DNA of 18,292 bases from VFKE01 sp043758025 (GCA_043758025.1 JAYVOH010000020.1:1-18292); one strand, 5' to 3'; shown: positions 1-8,288, counted from the first letter of the stretch. The notes: a model not told the origin generated them from the sequence alone. Made by a program: numbers and translations.

Positions 1-2
1 TC

Positions 3-920
3 CTTGAATTCGGGTGTGTATCGCTGATAAGTTCTTTGGCTCATGAAAGGACTGTAGTTTGTTGGTTTGTCCTTGGCCCAGAAATCTACAGCACCTCACG
101 TTTCTGCACGTTCGCATGGCCGACTTATAATTCAGACAATGACGTGCCCGGCTTCATCCCAGACCATTACAACAAAAGCGAGTATGTGGCATGGAAATAT
201 GGATCCGCACTAAAGAAATATGTGGATAGCATTGGGAGGGCATCGAAAAACATCGCCGCTCACAGCATGGGCAACGTCGTCACGGCGTCTGCCTTGAAGT
301 CAGGATTGAGCGTCAACAGTTATGTGGCGATGGAAGCGGCGATTCCCGCCGGCTGCTATGATCCCAGCGATGCGGTCAACAGCTATGCCAAGTTCTTACA
401 TGCAGAACAGTCGAAGCCTACGCCGGATCAAGCCAAACCTGATCTTGGGTATCGTGGAGAAATGGCAGATGTAAACGGAAACTTTTTTAACTTTTACAGC
501 GCAAACGACTACGCGTTGAAGACTGGAACAAAACCGATTATAGGTTCGGTTAGTTGGGAGGGCAATCAGGTTGATTACAAGCCGAACAATGATCTTGGTT
601 ATTTTTACTATCCGAGTGCGACTGGTGCTGAGAAATACCAAATAGGCTTTCGTGAATCGTCACGTTGACGTAATGTCACCGATCATCACGAAGTTATGTC
701 ATTTATTGCAAGGCCGCACTCGGAAGCGCTTGGCGTGCGGAACACATCCGGTTTTGTCGGTTATGATCTTGCAGACGATTCGCTGCCCTATCCGTTTGGC
801 AGAATACGAACTGAGCATAGCGGACAATTTCAGCGTCCCATTCAGAAGACAGAAGCCTTCTACAAGAAACTGCTACAAAGTATGGGAGTTGGTTCAAACG
901 ATAACCTTGTAAGTCCATGA
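3..920 (+). pseudogene. Alpha/beta-hydrolase-like gene, interrupted by an in-frame TGA and incomplete at the 5' end
   Basis: The frame is open from the left edge to TGA at 666-668. It carries a serine-hydrolase nucleophile-elbow-like motif, AHSMGN, about residue 77 counted from the TTG at 36, so a lipase/esterase-like fold is likely. After the TGA the same frame continues without another stop to 918-920. That part (MSFIARP..., ending in FYKKLLQ) reads like the normal C-terminal tail of this hydrolase family as I remember it, so the stop looks like a nonsense mutation, for example CGA or TGG to TGA. Family-like sequence begins near base 96 (RFCTFAWPTY). What lies upstream shows no VHG-type oxyanion motif, so the 5' part is missing or replaced. 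The final TGA overlaps the next ATG as ATGA, which fits an original two-gene operon. Substrate unknown. The alternative is a functional shorter protein of about 210 residues ending at 668. Confidence 0.6.
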
Positions 921-2020
921 TTATTTCACGAAAGATTTTTGCATTCGTCTGCTTGTTCGTTGCAGCGGTGACTGTGGGATGGTGGCTGACGCATCCGAGT
1001 CAGTCTTTTAAGCCTCCGACACAAATTGTGGATGCGCAAAAGAATACTCCACCGAAGCAAAACACTATCCAATCAGTATCTTTCGAGCCAAAGGCAGCGA
1101 TAGTTCAACTATATGCGCGCACTCCGTATCTCGGATTGGCTGACCCTCGTTGGAAAGAATATGAAGCAAAGAATAAAGCTGACCCAGCACATGAATGGAA
1201 GACTCCAATTGAGTTCTACGGCAAGGTGATTGATGAACATGATCAACCCGTCGAAGGAGCTACAATTGAAGTTTCGTGGAACGGCACTATAGAGAAATAT
1301 GGCCGTGATGGCGTTGTCCACAGAACGCTTAACAGCAACTCCAGCGGATTGTTCTCCCTAACAGGTGTGGAAGGCAAGGGTGTCACGGTTCGTGTCACAA
1401 AGAAGGGATACCATAACAGAAAAACGTGGAACAATGGCAGCTTTGAATACGCCGGATTTTGGGAGCCGATTTTCATTGAGCCAGACAAAAACAACCCCGT
1501 TGTCTTTCAGCTTGTGAAGCGTCGGGAAGCTGAACCTACTTATCACCTTGATGGGCGGATTGTCATCCAGTCTCCAACTCTCGAAACACATCTCGATTTG
1601 TTGAACAAGCCAGTCCAACGAGATGCCCCATCTGATTTGCAAGTTCGCATCACAAGAGCGCCAGATGCCAACCACGAAAAGCCTTTTGATTGGAAGATTA
1701 TTATTGAAGGCACGCACGGAAGCGAACTGGTGGAAAGTAGTGAGGAATTTATGACTCTAGCTCCAAACGCGGGGTATAAAACGCGAATCGAGCAAGATCA
1801 CAAAGGTTTACGTTCTAATCAGTGGCAAAAAATGCGTTTTTACGTTCGTAACACTGCGCGTGGCTTCTATGCAGCGGTTGAGTTGGAAGTCGCCCTTTAC
1901 TACCCCTTCGCTGGCAATAAGGGGGCAGGACTGATGATCGTGGCGACGATTAATCCGAAAAACTCTCCAAATCTCGAATATGATCCAACGAAGGACATTC
2001 GCGAGATGGAGAAAAAGTAA
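917..2020 (+). CDS. Membrane-anchored protein with a carboxypeptidase-regulatory-like domain
   Basis: This 367-residue protein starts at an ATG that overlaps the upstream stop (ATGA). Residues 7-25 are a hydrophobic segment after a short basic start (MIISRK), either a signal anchor or an uncleaved signal peptide; no lipobox Cys is evident. Residues about 97-170 (GKVIDEHDQPVEGATIEV, then GLFSLTGVEGKGVTVRVTKKGY) match the CarboxypepD_reg-like beta-sandwich pattern found in many exported proteins. The rest, about 200 residues, is not recognised and shows no catalytic motif. It probably faces the periplasm. The overlap with the hydrolase pseudogene suggests joint translation in the ancestral operon. 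Codon use is AT-richer than in genes further right, so this pair may be accessory DNA. Function unknown. Confidence 0.75.
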   Translation: MIISRKIFAFVCLFVAAVTVGWWLTHPSQSFKPPTQIVDAQKNTPPKQNTIQSVSFEPKAAIVQLYARTPYLGLADPRWKEYEAKNKADPAHEWKTPIEFYGKVIDEHDQPVEGATIEVSWNGTIEKYGRDGVVHRTLNSNSSGLFSLTGVEGKGVTVRVTKKGYHNRKTWNNGSFEYAGFWEPIFIEPDKNNPVVFQLVKRREAEPTYHLDGRIVIQSPTLETHLDLLNKPVQRDAPSDLQVRITRAPDANHEKPFDWKIIIEGTHGSELVESSEEFMTLAPNAGYKTRIEQDHKGLRSNQWQKMRFYVRNTARGFYAAVELEVALYYPFAGNKGAGLMIVATINPKNSPNLEYDPTKDIREMEKK

Positions 2021-2041
2021 TAGACCCAACTCCATTTTTTT
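2006..2041 (+). terminator. Weak Rho-independent terminator candidate
   Basis: ATGGAG (2006-2011) and CTCCAT (2030-2035) form a six-base-pair inverted repeat around an 18-nt loop, followed by seven T (2035-2041). It lies across the stop codon of the membrane protein gene. The loop is long and the stem short, so it may be weak or fortuitous. Confidence 0.3.
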
Positions 2042-2173
2042 ATCGTCCAATCTTCGTGCCCGCCAAAGTGCATCGATCATTTTCTAGAACGGCAGTTCTA
2101 CTCGAAGGGAGTATGCCGCGCGGAATCTCACTTTCTCCTTGCTTCGAGCGTATCCAGCCTGAATTTTCTAACC

Positions 2174-2854
2174 ATGGCAGGCAGTCCCCTCCAACCTTCT
2201 CCCGCAAACCTCACGTCGGACGAGCGCAAGCAGCGTTCGTTGTGCGAGAAGACGCGCAAGAGTCTCATCGAGAAACTCGACAACTGGGAGGATCACAAAG
2301 TCTGGGATGAGTTCTATCAGACTTATTGGCGTCTCATCTTCAGTGTGGCCCATAAAGCGGGGCTGACTCGCGAAGAGGCTTTCGATGTCGTGCAGGAGAC
2401 CATCATCGCGATTGCGCGTCAGGTGAAAAAAGGCCAATACGATCCTCGCGCAGGATCGTTCAAGGCGTGGCTTTTGCAGATGACACGCTGGCGCATCCTT
2501 GATGTTTTTCGCGCCCGCAAGCGCCAGCCGTCCCTCGCCGACCAAGGGGACAAGGACAGCGAGCACGCGGAGTTGGCCATGGATCGGCTCAGTCAGGACA
2601 AGGATAATGTGCTGGAAAAAATGTGGGACAAGGAATGGCGCGACAACATCAGCAACGCCGCGCTGGAGCGGGTGAAGGGCCGGGTCTCGCCACGTCAGTT
2701 CCAGATTTTCGATTGTTATGTGATGAAAGGCTGGGGCGTGAAGAAAACCTCCGAGGTTCTCGGCATCAACGCAGCCCAGGTCTATCTGGCCAAGCATCGC
2801 GTCGGGGCGATGGTAAAAAAGGAAGTGCAGACTTTGGGAAAAACGATGCTTTGA
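2174..2854 (+). CDS. ECF-type RNA polymerase sigma factor (sigma-70 family)
   Basis: The 226-residue protein has the two-domain layout of ECF sigma factors. A sigma-2-like part spans about residues 46-115 (FYQTYWRLIFSVAHKAG, DVVQETIIAIARQV, then FKAWLLQMTRWRILDVFRAR, the core-binding and -10 region). A sigma-4-like helix-turn-helix spans about 165-215 (VSPRQFQIFDCYVMKGWGVK, then SEVLGINAAQVYLAKHRV). A charged linker of about 50 residues separates them, longer than in minimal ECFs. The ATG at 2174 gives a normal N-terminus; no clear Shine-Dalgarno precedes it. No anti-sigma factor is nearby. Instead a Ser/Thr kinase gene follows 103 bp downstream on the same strand, as in ECF groups thought to be controlled by kinases. 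The target promoters are unknown. Confidence 0.9.
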   Translation: MAGSPLQPSPANLTSDERKQRSLCEKTRKSLIEKLDNWEDHKVWDEFYQTYWRLIFSVAHKAGLTREEAFDVVQETIIAIARQVKKGQYDPRAGSFKAWLLQMTRWRILDVFRARKRQPSLADQGDKDSEHAELAMDRLSQDKDNVLEKMWDKEWRDNISNAALERVKGRVSPRQFQIFDCYVMKGWGVKKTSEVLGINAAQVYLAKHRVGAMVKKEVQTLGKTML

Positions 2855-2957
2855 AGCCCTTGGGCAGTGATGACCGGCATCGTCGCCAAGCGGCGCTCAG
2901 ATTTTTTGATCGAACTCTGGTTACGGTGAATGTTTCTTGCTAAACTCTACTCTGAAC

Positions 2958-5408
2958 ATGCCTGTCACCAAGCATTCAGCCGCGCAGGAACCTGATTCCG
3001 GGTCGGAGGATCGCGGGCCAGTAGAAAATTTGCCGACAAGGGAGCGAATCCTGTCTGGTGATGCGGAGACGATCCGGGAATATCGTCCGCCTTTGACATC
3101 GCAAGCGCATCGCGATGACATTCCGATCTCGGACTTGCAACTGGTGCGTCGCATCGGGTCAGGTTCCTATGGCGAAGTCTGGCTGGCGCGTGCAATCACG
3201 GGCGCGTTGCGGGCGGTGAAGATCGTGTGGCGCGAGGACTTTGAATTTGAAAAAACATTCCGGCGCGAGTTCGAGGGCATCCGGCAATTCGAGCCGATTT
3301 CTCGCGGGCACCAAGGACTCGTCGATGTGCTTCATGCGGGCTGGAACGAGCAGCGCGGGTTTTATTACTATGTGATGGAGCTGGGCGACGATGCGATACA
3401 TGGCACCAAGATTGATGTGGACACCTATGTGCCGAGGACCCTGTCCACGGACTTCAAGCACCACGGGCGGCTGAATCTGGAGTTCTGCCGGGAGACGGGC
3501 ATCTTTCTCGCGGATGCACTCGGCTATCTGCACAGCTACGGTCTGACGCATCGCGACATCAAGCCCTCCAACATCATCTTCGTGGGCGGCGTGTGCAAGC
3601 TGGCGGACATCGGCCTGGTCGCCGCGCATGGCGAGCGTTCATTTGTGGGCACCGAGGGTTTCGTGCCGCCGGAAGGGCCGGGCACGTTTGCGGCGGATAT
3701 TTTCAGCCTGGGGAAAGTTTTGTATGAGATCAGCTCGGGGAAGGATCGCATGGACTTCCCGGAAGTGCCGGAAGATTTGCAGGAGACAGAGATGAGGTTC
3801 TGGCGTGACTGGAACCAGGTGATCTGCCGGGCCTGCGCGCCGGATGTGTTTGAGCGATATGCCAGCGCGGCGGATTTTGCGGCGGCATTGCGCGAGGTGG
3901 GCGTCGTCAAACCGGAGCCAATGGGCCGGCGGATTTCGCGCGGCATGATCCGGCTGTCGGCGGGCGCAATTTTCACCGGCACCGCGCTATCCATGCTCAG
4001 TCATCAACGCGACTGGCGCATTGCCATGCCGGCGTTGGATGCATCGAATCTGACGGCCGAGGAAGCGGCCAGAATGCGACTGCCACGGGACGCGCGTTTC
4101 TGGATGAACAGCGCGGGACTGCGTTTCGTCTGGCGCGGAGGGCGTCATCTCGCGGATCGTCCGGTGACGCTGGAACTATTCAACCGGTTTCTCGATGCGA
4201 CCATGCATCCATTTGAGGGTGAAGTGACGCCGTGGACGCCCAAGGGCGGGAAACAGGAATACATCGTGGTCGTTCCGCCGGATGATGCGAACGCATTTTG
4301 CGACTGGCTTGGACGCGAGGATCGCTCCTCGGGCGCGATGAATGATGACTATGAATACCACTGGAAGCCCGACGTCGCAGTCCGGTCTGCCACGGGTGCG
4401 CGTGAGCAATGGAAATCGCTGCGGCTGGAGCTGGTGAAACTGCACTACGGCGAGGTGGCCATCACCAGCTCACCACCCGGCGCGGAGGTGATGGCGAACG
4501 GCGAAGCGGCTGGCATCACGCCGCTAAGCACCTTGCGCGTGCGAGTCGGCGCAGGGACTTTTGAGCTGCATTTGCCCGGATACAAACGCGAGGTCTTGAG
4601 CGGAAAAGTGGAGGAGGGAAAAATACTCCAGTTGGATGTGAAGATGAAGCCGACGCGAGCCGTGGTGTTCGGAAAGAAATGGACCAATTCACTCGGCATG
4701 GAGTTCGCGCCACTCGGTGACGTTTTGATATCTTCAGCGGAAACCCGGCGCGCTGACTACGAGGAATTTTTCCGTAACACGGTCAGCTCTGCGCCGCCGC
4801 CGGTTCCGCTGGACGCTGACCGCACACTGCCAATGACGCATGTGTCCCGTGCGGATGCGCTGTCATATTGTCGCTGGCTGACGATGACCGAGAAAGCGAA
4901 GGGTTTGCTGGAGGACAATCAAGTTTACCGCTTGCCCACAGATGACGAATGGAGCATGGCGGCTGGCCTGCCCCGGGAAAAGGGCGATAGTCCGCAGGAG
5001 CGCAATGATCGCATTGAAGGCATCTATCCCTGGGGTTTCATCTGGCCGCCAGTTCCAGCGTCGGCCAATTTATGGGACGTATCGGGGACAAAAAACAAGG
5101 AAGGCATCAAGGGTTTTAGTGATGGATTCCCCGGACTCGCGCCAGTGCGTTCGTTCCCCGCCGATTCGCGCACGGACATATTTGATCTGGGAGGGAATGT
5201 CTGGGAGTGGGTCCAGGAAGATTACGGTGGTGACGACTTCAAGCTCGCGCGAATGGGTGTGGTGCGGGGTGGAAGCTGGCGCACGAAGGAGCGCACGGAA
5301 CTGCTCTCATCGCACCGCCGCGCCATCAATGCCGGTTCACGGGTTGATGATGTCGGATTTCGCATCGTTCTCAGCTCGGAGAATGTCCACGCGCGCGAAG
5401 ATGAGTAA
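2958..5408 (+). CDS. Ser/Thr protein kinase fused to FGE-like, PEGA and second FGE-like modules
   Basis: The 816-residue protein has these parts in order. An Hanks-type kinase lies at about 60-320, with the glycine loop GSGSYGEVW near 66, the VAIK-type Lys in RAVKIVW, HRDIKPSN at 198, and DIG instead of DFG at 217. The APE-like motif is PPE. A weakly hydrophobic segment lies near 335-350. A shortened FGE-sulfatase-like module (NSAGLRFVW ... AFCDWL) lies at about 380-470. A PEGA domain at 498-565 contains SSPPGAEV. A full FGE-like module at 575-810 shows YRLPTDDEW, GGNVWEW and RGGSW. The FGE module lacks the catalytic Cys pair usually found after RGGS, so it is probably a ligand- or protein-binding domain. 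The ATG at 2958 is preferred over an in-frame TTG seven codons upstream. It likely works with the preceding sigma factor. The kinase keeps its Lys and both Asp, so activity is plausible. Confidence 0.9.
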   Translation: MPVTKHSAAQEPDSGSEDRGPVENLPTRERILSGDAETIREYRPPLTSQAHRDDIPISDLQLVRRIGSGSYGEVWLARAITGALRAVKIVWREDFEFEKTFRREFEGIRQFEPISRGHQGLVDVLHAGWNEQRGFYYYVMELGDDAIHGTKIDVDTYVPRTLSTDFKHHGRLNLEFCRETGIFLADALGYLHSYGLTHRDIKPSNIIFVGGVCKLADIGLVAAHGERSFVGTEGFVPPEGPGTFAADIFSLGKVLYEISSGKDRMDFPEVPEDLQETEMRFWRDWNQVICRACAPDVFERYASAADFAAALREVGVVKPEPMGRRISRGMIRLSAGAIFTGTALSMLSHQRDWRIAMPALDASNLTAEEAARMRLPRDARFWMNSAGLRFVWRGGRHLADRPVTLELFNRFLDATMHPFEGEVTPWTPKGGKQEYIVVVPPDDANAFCDWLGREDRSSGAMNDDYEYHWKPDVAVRSATGAREQWKSLRLELVKLHYGEVAITSSPPGAEVMANGEAAGITPLSTLRVRVGAGTFELHLPGYKREVLSGKVEEGKILQLDVKMKPTRAVVFGKKWTNSLGMEFAPLGDVLISSAETRRADYEEFFRNTVSSAPPPVPLDADRTLPMTHVSRADALSYCRWLTMTEKAKGLLEDNQVYRLPTDDEWSMAAGLPREKGDSPQERNDRIEGIYPWGFIWPPVPASANLWDVSGTKNKEGIKGFSDGFPGLAPVRSFPADSRTDIFDLGGNVWEWVQEDYGGDDFKLARMGVVRGGSWRTKERTELLSSHRRAINAGSRVDDVGFRIVLSSENVHAREDE

Positions 5409-5410
5409 AT

Positions 5411-6784
5411 TCATGCGTCCTTGACCGCATGAATCAGCTTTGCGAGTGAGTTCTTGGCATCACCATAGAGCATCCCGGTGTTGGGTTTGAAGAAGAGTGG
5501 ATTCTCGATTCCGGAGAAGCCCTTGCCTTTGCCCCGCTTGAGCACAACGACGGACTTGGAGCGGTCCACTTCGAGAATGGGCATTCCAGCGATGGGGCTT
5601 TTCGGATTGTCGCGCGCGTCGGGATTGACGACATCATTGGCACCGATGACCACGGACACGTCGGTGTTGGGAAAGTCGGAGTTGATCTGTTCTAATTCAT
5701 AGAGCTGCGAGTAAGGAACGTTCGCCTCCGCCAGCAAGACGTTCATGTGGCCGGGCATCCGGCCCGCGACGGGATGGATGGCAAACTTGACCGTGACGCC
5801 GCGCCCCTCAAGCGCATCCGAAAGTTCGCGCACCACATGCTGCGCCTGCGCCGTGGCCATGCCATAACCCGGGACGAAAACCACCTGGCGCGCGTAGGCC
5901 ATCTGCGTGGCCACATCATCGAGAAGAACTTCCCGCATCTCCCCGCCTTCGCCAGATGCGGCTTCGGATGACACGCTGCCGAAAGCGCCGAACAGCACAT
6001 TCGTGATGGAGCGGTTCATGGCCTTGCACATGACAACCGAAAGAATGAAGCCGGAGAATCCATCGAGGGTGCCGGCGATGATGAGCACATTGTTGGAGAT
6101 CGCAAACCCGGTCGCGGCAGCGGCCAGCCCTGCATACGAATTCAGCAAGGCCATCACCACCGGCATGTCCGCCGCGCCAATGGGCAGCACGAGCATGACG
6201 CCGAAGACAAAGGCGAGCGTCATCATCAAATAGAAAGCCCAGCCTGCGCCGGGATTGAAGATGAGATAGAAGAACAAAATAACTGTGGTCGCGATCAAGG
6301 CGGCATTGAACACCTTTTGCCCTTTGAACGACATCGGAGCACCGGGCAACATGCCCATCAGCTTTGCGCAGGCGACCAGGCTCCCGGTCGTGGTCAGGGA
6401 ACCGAGCAGCACTTCAAAGCTGACCGCCGTCATCTTGAATCCACCGAGAGCCGCGCCGTGCGTGTGATATTCCGCGATCCCGACGAGCGATGCCGCCAGC
6501 GCCCCGAAGGCATGGGACAAGGCCGTCCGTTGTGGCAGCGCGGTCATCGGCACCCAGTATGAAATCACGCCGCCGATGGCACCGCCGATGATGAGGCCCG
6601 CGATGATCCACTGATAGCTGATGATTTCCTTGTGCATCAGCGTGCCGATGATCGCGAGCAACATGCCCAGCTCCGCCGCATGCATCCCGCGCCGCGCGGT
6701 GTCGGGATGCGTCAGGCAGCGCAGGCCGTAGATGAACAGCAGCGAGGCGATGAGATAACTGAACTCAATGAAGTAATGCGTCAT
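5411..6784 (-). CDS. pntB: NAD(P) transhydrogenase subunit beta
   Basis: The 457-residue protein is close to the usual length of about 460. PntB forms the membrane domain II (part) and the NADP(H)-binding domain III of the proton-translocating transhydrogenase, which uses the proton gradient to move hydride from NADH to NADP+. The N-terminal 260 residues are a series of hydrophobic helices. The C-terminal part carries VFVPGYGMATAQAQH, IHPVAGRMPGHMNVLLAEA and VLKRGKGKGFSGIENPLFF, hallmarks of domain III. The ATG lies 9 bp after the pntAB stop, so it is the third gene of one operon. Its TGA is only 2 bp from the stop of the convergent kinase gene, leaving no room for an intergenic terminator. 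Confidence 0.97.
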   Translation of the reverse strand: MTHYFIEFSYLIASLLFIYGLRCLTHPDTARRGMHAAELGMLLAIIGTLMHKEIISYQWIIAGLIIGGAIGGVISYWVPMTALPQRTALSHAFGALAASLVGIAEYHTHGAALGGFKMTAVSFEVLLGSLTTTGSLVACAKLMGMLPGAPMSFKGQKVFNAALIATTVILFFYLIFNPGAGWAFYLMMTLAFVFGVMLVLPIGAADMPVVMALLNSYAGLAAAATGFAISNNVLIIAGTLDGFSGFILSVVMCKAMNRSITNVLFGAFGSVSSEAASGEGGEMREVLLDDVATQMAYARQVVFVPGYGMATAQAQHVVRELSDALEGRGVTVKFAIHPVAGRMPGHMNVLLAEANVPYSQLYELEQINSDFPNTDVSVVIGANDVVNPDARDNPKSPIAGMPILEVDRSKSVVVLKRGKGKGFSGIENPLFFKPNTGMLYGDAKNSLAKLIHAVKDA

Positions 6785-6793
6785 GGCGTTCAG

Positions 6794-7105
6794 CTATTTC
6801 TTTTCTTTCGCAACCGGGGTTTCCTTGCGCTTGAAGAATTTCAACATGCGCTCCGTGATCCAGAATCCGCCCACGACATTGATTGTCGCGCAAGTGACAG
6901 CCACAAATCCCAGCGCCGTGCTCACTGCGCTATGCTGTGCACCCGCCGTTACGATGGATCCCACCAGCGAGATGCCGGAGATCGCATTGGTGGCGGACAT
7001 CAGCGGCGTATGCAGCAGGGGCGGCACCCGCGAGAGCACGAGATAACCAAGAAACGCCGCGAGCGCGAAAACGTAGAGAGCCGGGATCAGGGTTTCAGCA
7101 TTCAT
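6794..7105 (-). CDS. pntAB: NAD(P) transhydrogenase subunit alpha part 2 (membrane part)
   Basis: The 103-residue protein corresponds to the membrane portion of the transhydrogenase alpha chain, which is a separate gene in three-subunit enzymes such as that of Rhodospirillum. About three hydrophobic helices are visible (ALYVFALAAFLGYLVLS; NAISGISLVGSIV; VAVTCATINVVGGFWIT), with the family-typical LLHTPLMSATNAISG and a basic tail ending KKFFKRKE-like. The start MNAETLIPAL is chosen because its ATG overlaps the pntAA TGA (ATGA, 4 bp), which suggests translational coupling. A longer frame opens at 7183 but only reads the pntAA end in another frame. pntB follows after 9 bp. Confidence 0.96.
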   Translation of the reverse strand: MNAETLIPALYVFALAAFLGYLVLSRVPPLLHTPLMSATNAISGISLVGSIVTAGAQHSAVSTALGFVAVTCATINVVGGFWITERMLKFFKRKETPVAKEKK

Positions 7106-8256
7106 GGAGCGGAGGAGGTTTTGGATGCGATCAATTTTTGCAAGCCATCGTGGCACACTTTGCTCGCGTGCGTGACGAGGCATTGCCTGAGGATTTCGTT
7201 TTCGGGATCGAGCTTGAAAGTCTTGGCCTCGCGATCCCAGAAGTGATCCACGAGATTGCAGAGATTGTTGGAATACATCTCGCTGGCGACACGCGGCACA
7301 CGGCCCGGCAGATTGCCGTGACCGAGCACTCGCACGTTGTTCACGAGCACTTCTTCATCAAGCCGCGAGCATTCCACGTTTCCGCCCGTCTCCACCGCCA
7401 TGTCCACCACCACGCTGCCCGGCTTCATGCGCTGCACCATTTCCGTGGTGACAATGACCGGCGCCTTGCGGCCAAACACTTGTGCCGTGGTGATGACCAG
7501 ATCAGCTTGCGCGCAATGTTGCGCCATCACGTCGCGTTGCTTGTCGAGCTGTTCCGGCGTCAGTTCCCTGGCGTAACCCTGCGCCGTCTGCCCGGTTTCA
7601 CCGAGATCCACTTTGACAAATTTTCCACCGAGCGATTTCACCTGTTCCTCCACGACCGGACGCGTATCGAAAGCCTCCACCACCGCGCCAAGCCGTTTCG
7701 CGGTGGCGATGGCCTGCAATCCAGCGACGCCGACGCCGATGATGAAAACCCTGGCCGGCGTGATGGTTCCTGATGGTGTGCTCATCATCGGGAAAATGCG
7801 ATCCAGCCGGTTGGACCCCATGAGCACGGCGACATAACCGCCGAGATTTGCCTGCGAGCTGAGCGCGTCCATTTTCTGCGCGATGGTTGAGCGTGGAATC
7901 ATTTCCATGCAGATGGCGCTCGCCCCACCCGTGGCCAGCGCTTGCAGAAGCTCAATATCATTGAAGGGATCAAGATAGCTCACATGAATGCAGCCGGGCT
8001 TCATTGCGCTGGTCTCGCTCATCGGCGGTTTGCGCAGCCGCAGCACCATGTCTGCCGCGGCCAATCCCTGGGTGCGATCTTTGGTCACGGTCGCACCCGC
8101 AGCTTCATACTCCGCATCGGAGAGGAACACGGAATCGCCCAGCCCCGATTCAATTTCCACCTGTGCGCCCAGCTTGAGCAATTTCGAGACAGTTGCGGGC
8201 ACCACGGCGACCCGCGGTTCATTTCGATCCATTTCATGCGGAACAAAAACCCTCAT
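7102..8256 (-). CDS. pntAA: NAD(P) transhydrogenase subunit alpha part 1 (NAD-binding domain I)
   Basis: The 384-residue soluble NAD(H)-binding domain I of the transhydrogenase is related to alanine dehydrogenase. MRVFVPHEMDRNEPRVAVVP is the typical start. The Rossmann glycine motif IIGVGVAGLQAIATAKRLGA lies near residue 170, followed by EAFDTRP. The loop with QRDVMAQ, then ADLVITTA, and the segment VVVDMAVETGGNVE are also family marks. An in-frame ATG eight codons upstream (8280) exists. The start at 8256 is chosen because it matches family N-termini, and because the upstream ATG lies inside a 13-bp palindrome that looks regulatory. First gene of the pntAA-pntAB-pntB operon; divergent from the YlbF-like gene. 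Confidence 0.96.
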   Translation of the reverse strand: MRVFVPHEMDRNEPRVAVVPATVSKLLKLGAQVEIESGLGDSVFLSDAEYEAAGATVTKDRTQGLAAADMVLRLRKPPMSETSAMKPGCIHVSYLDPFNDIELLQALATGGASAICMEMIPRSTIAQKMDALSSQANLGGYVAVLMGSNRLDRIFPMMSTPSGTITPARVFIIGVGVAGLQAIATAKRLGAVVEAFDTRPVVEEQVKSLGGKFVKVDLGETGQTAQGYARELTPEQLDKQRDVMAQHCAQADLVITTAQVFGRKAPVIVTTEMVQRMKPGSVVVDMAVETGGNVECSRLDEEVLVNNVRVLGHGNLPGRVPRVASEMYSNNLCNLVDHFWDREAKTFKLDPENEILRQCLVTHASKVCHDGLQKLIASKTSSAP

Positions 8257-8275
8257 GCATCTTTCTCTAGCAAAT

Positions 8276-8288
8276 AACATGTCATGTT
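8276..8288. promoter_or_regulatory. Perfect 13-bp palindrome AACATGTCATGTT upstream of pntAA
   Basis: AACATG and CATGTT are perfect inverted half-sites around a single T. The centre lies 26 bp from the pntAA ATG at 8256, in the 108-bp gap shared with the divergent YlbF-like gene. Position and symmetry suit a dimeric regulator. No clear sigma-70 -35/-10 pair was found nearby, so the operator role is inferred. Confidence 0.4.

Noticed and set aside
666..668. Selenocysteine or programmed readthrough at the TGA of the hydrolase gene
   Set aside because: Only a four-bp TGAC/GTCA pairing follows the stop and no SECIS-like stem-loop is visible; a mutation explains the data more simply.
2168..2797. 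Minus-strand open frame of 209 codons across the sigma factor gene
   Set aside because: It is antisense to clear sigma-2 and sigma-4 coding sequence and its translation shows no family motifs.
7106..7183. Extended N-terminus of pntAB starting at 7183
   Set aside because: The extra 26 residues read the pntAA 3' end in a different frame and are unlike family N-termini; the ATGA overlap start at 7105 is normal.
6632..7773. Plus-strand open frames across the pnt operon
   Set aside because: They are antisense to pntB, pntAB and pntAA, whose protein motifs are unambiguous; the translations are His/Arg-rich without domain features.
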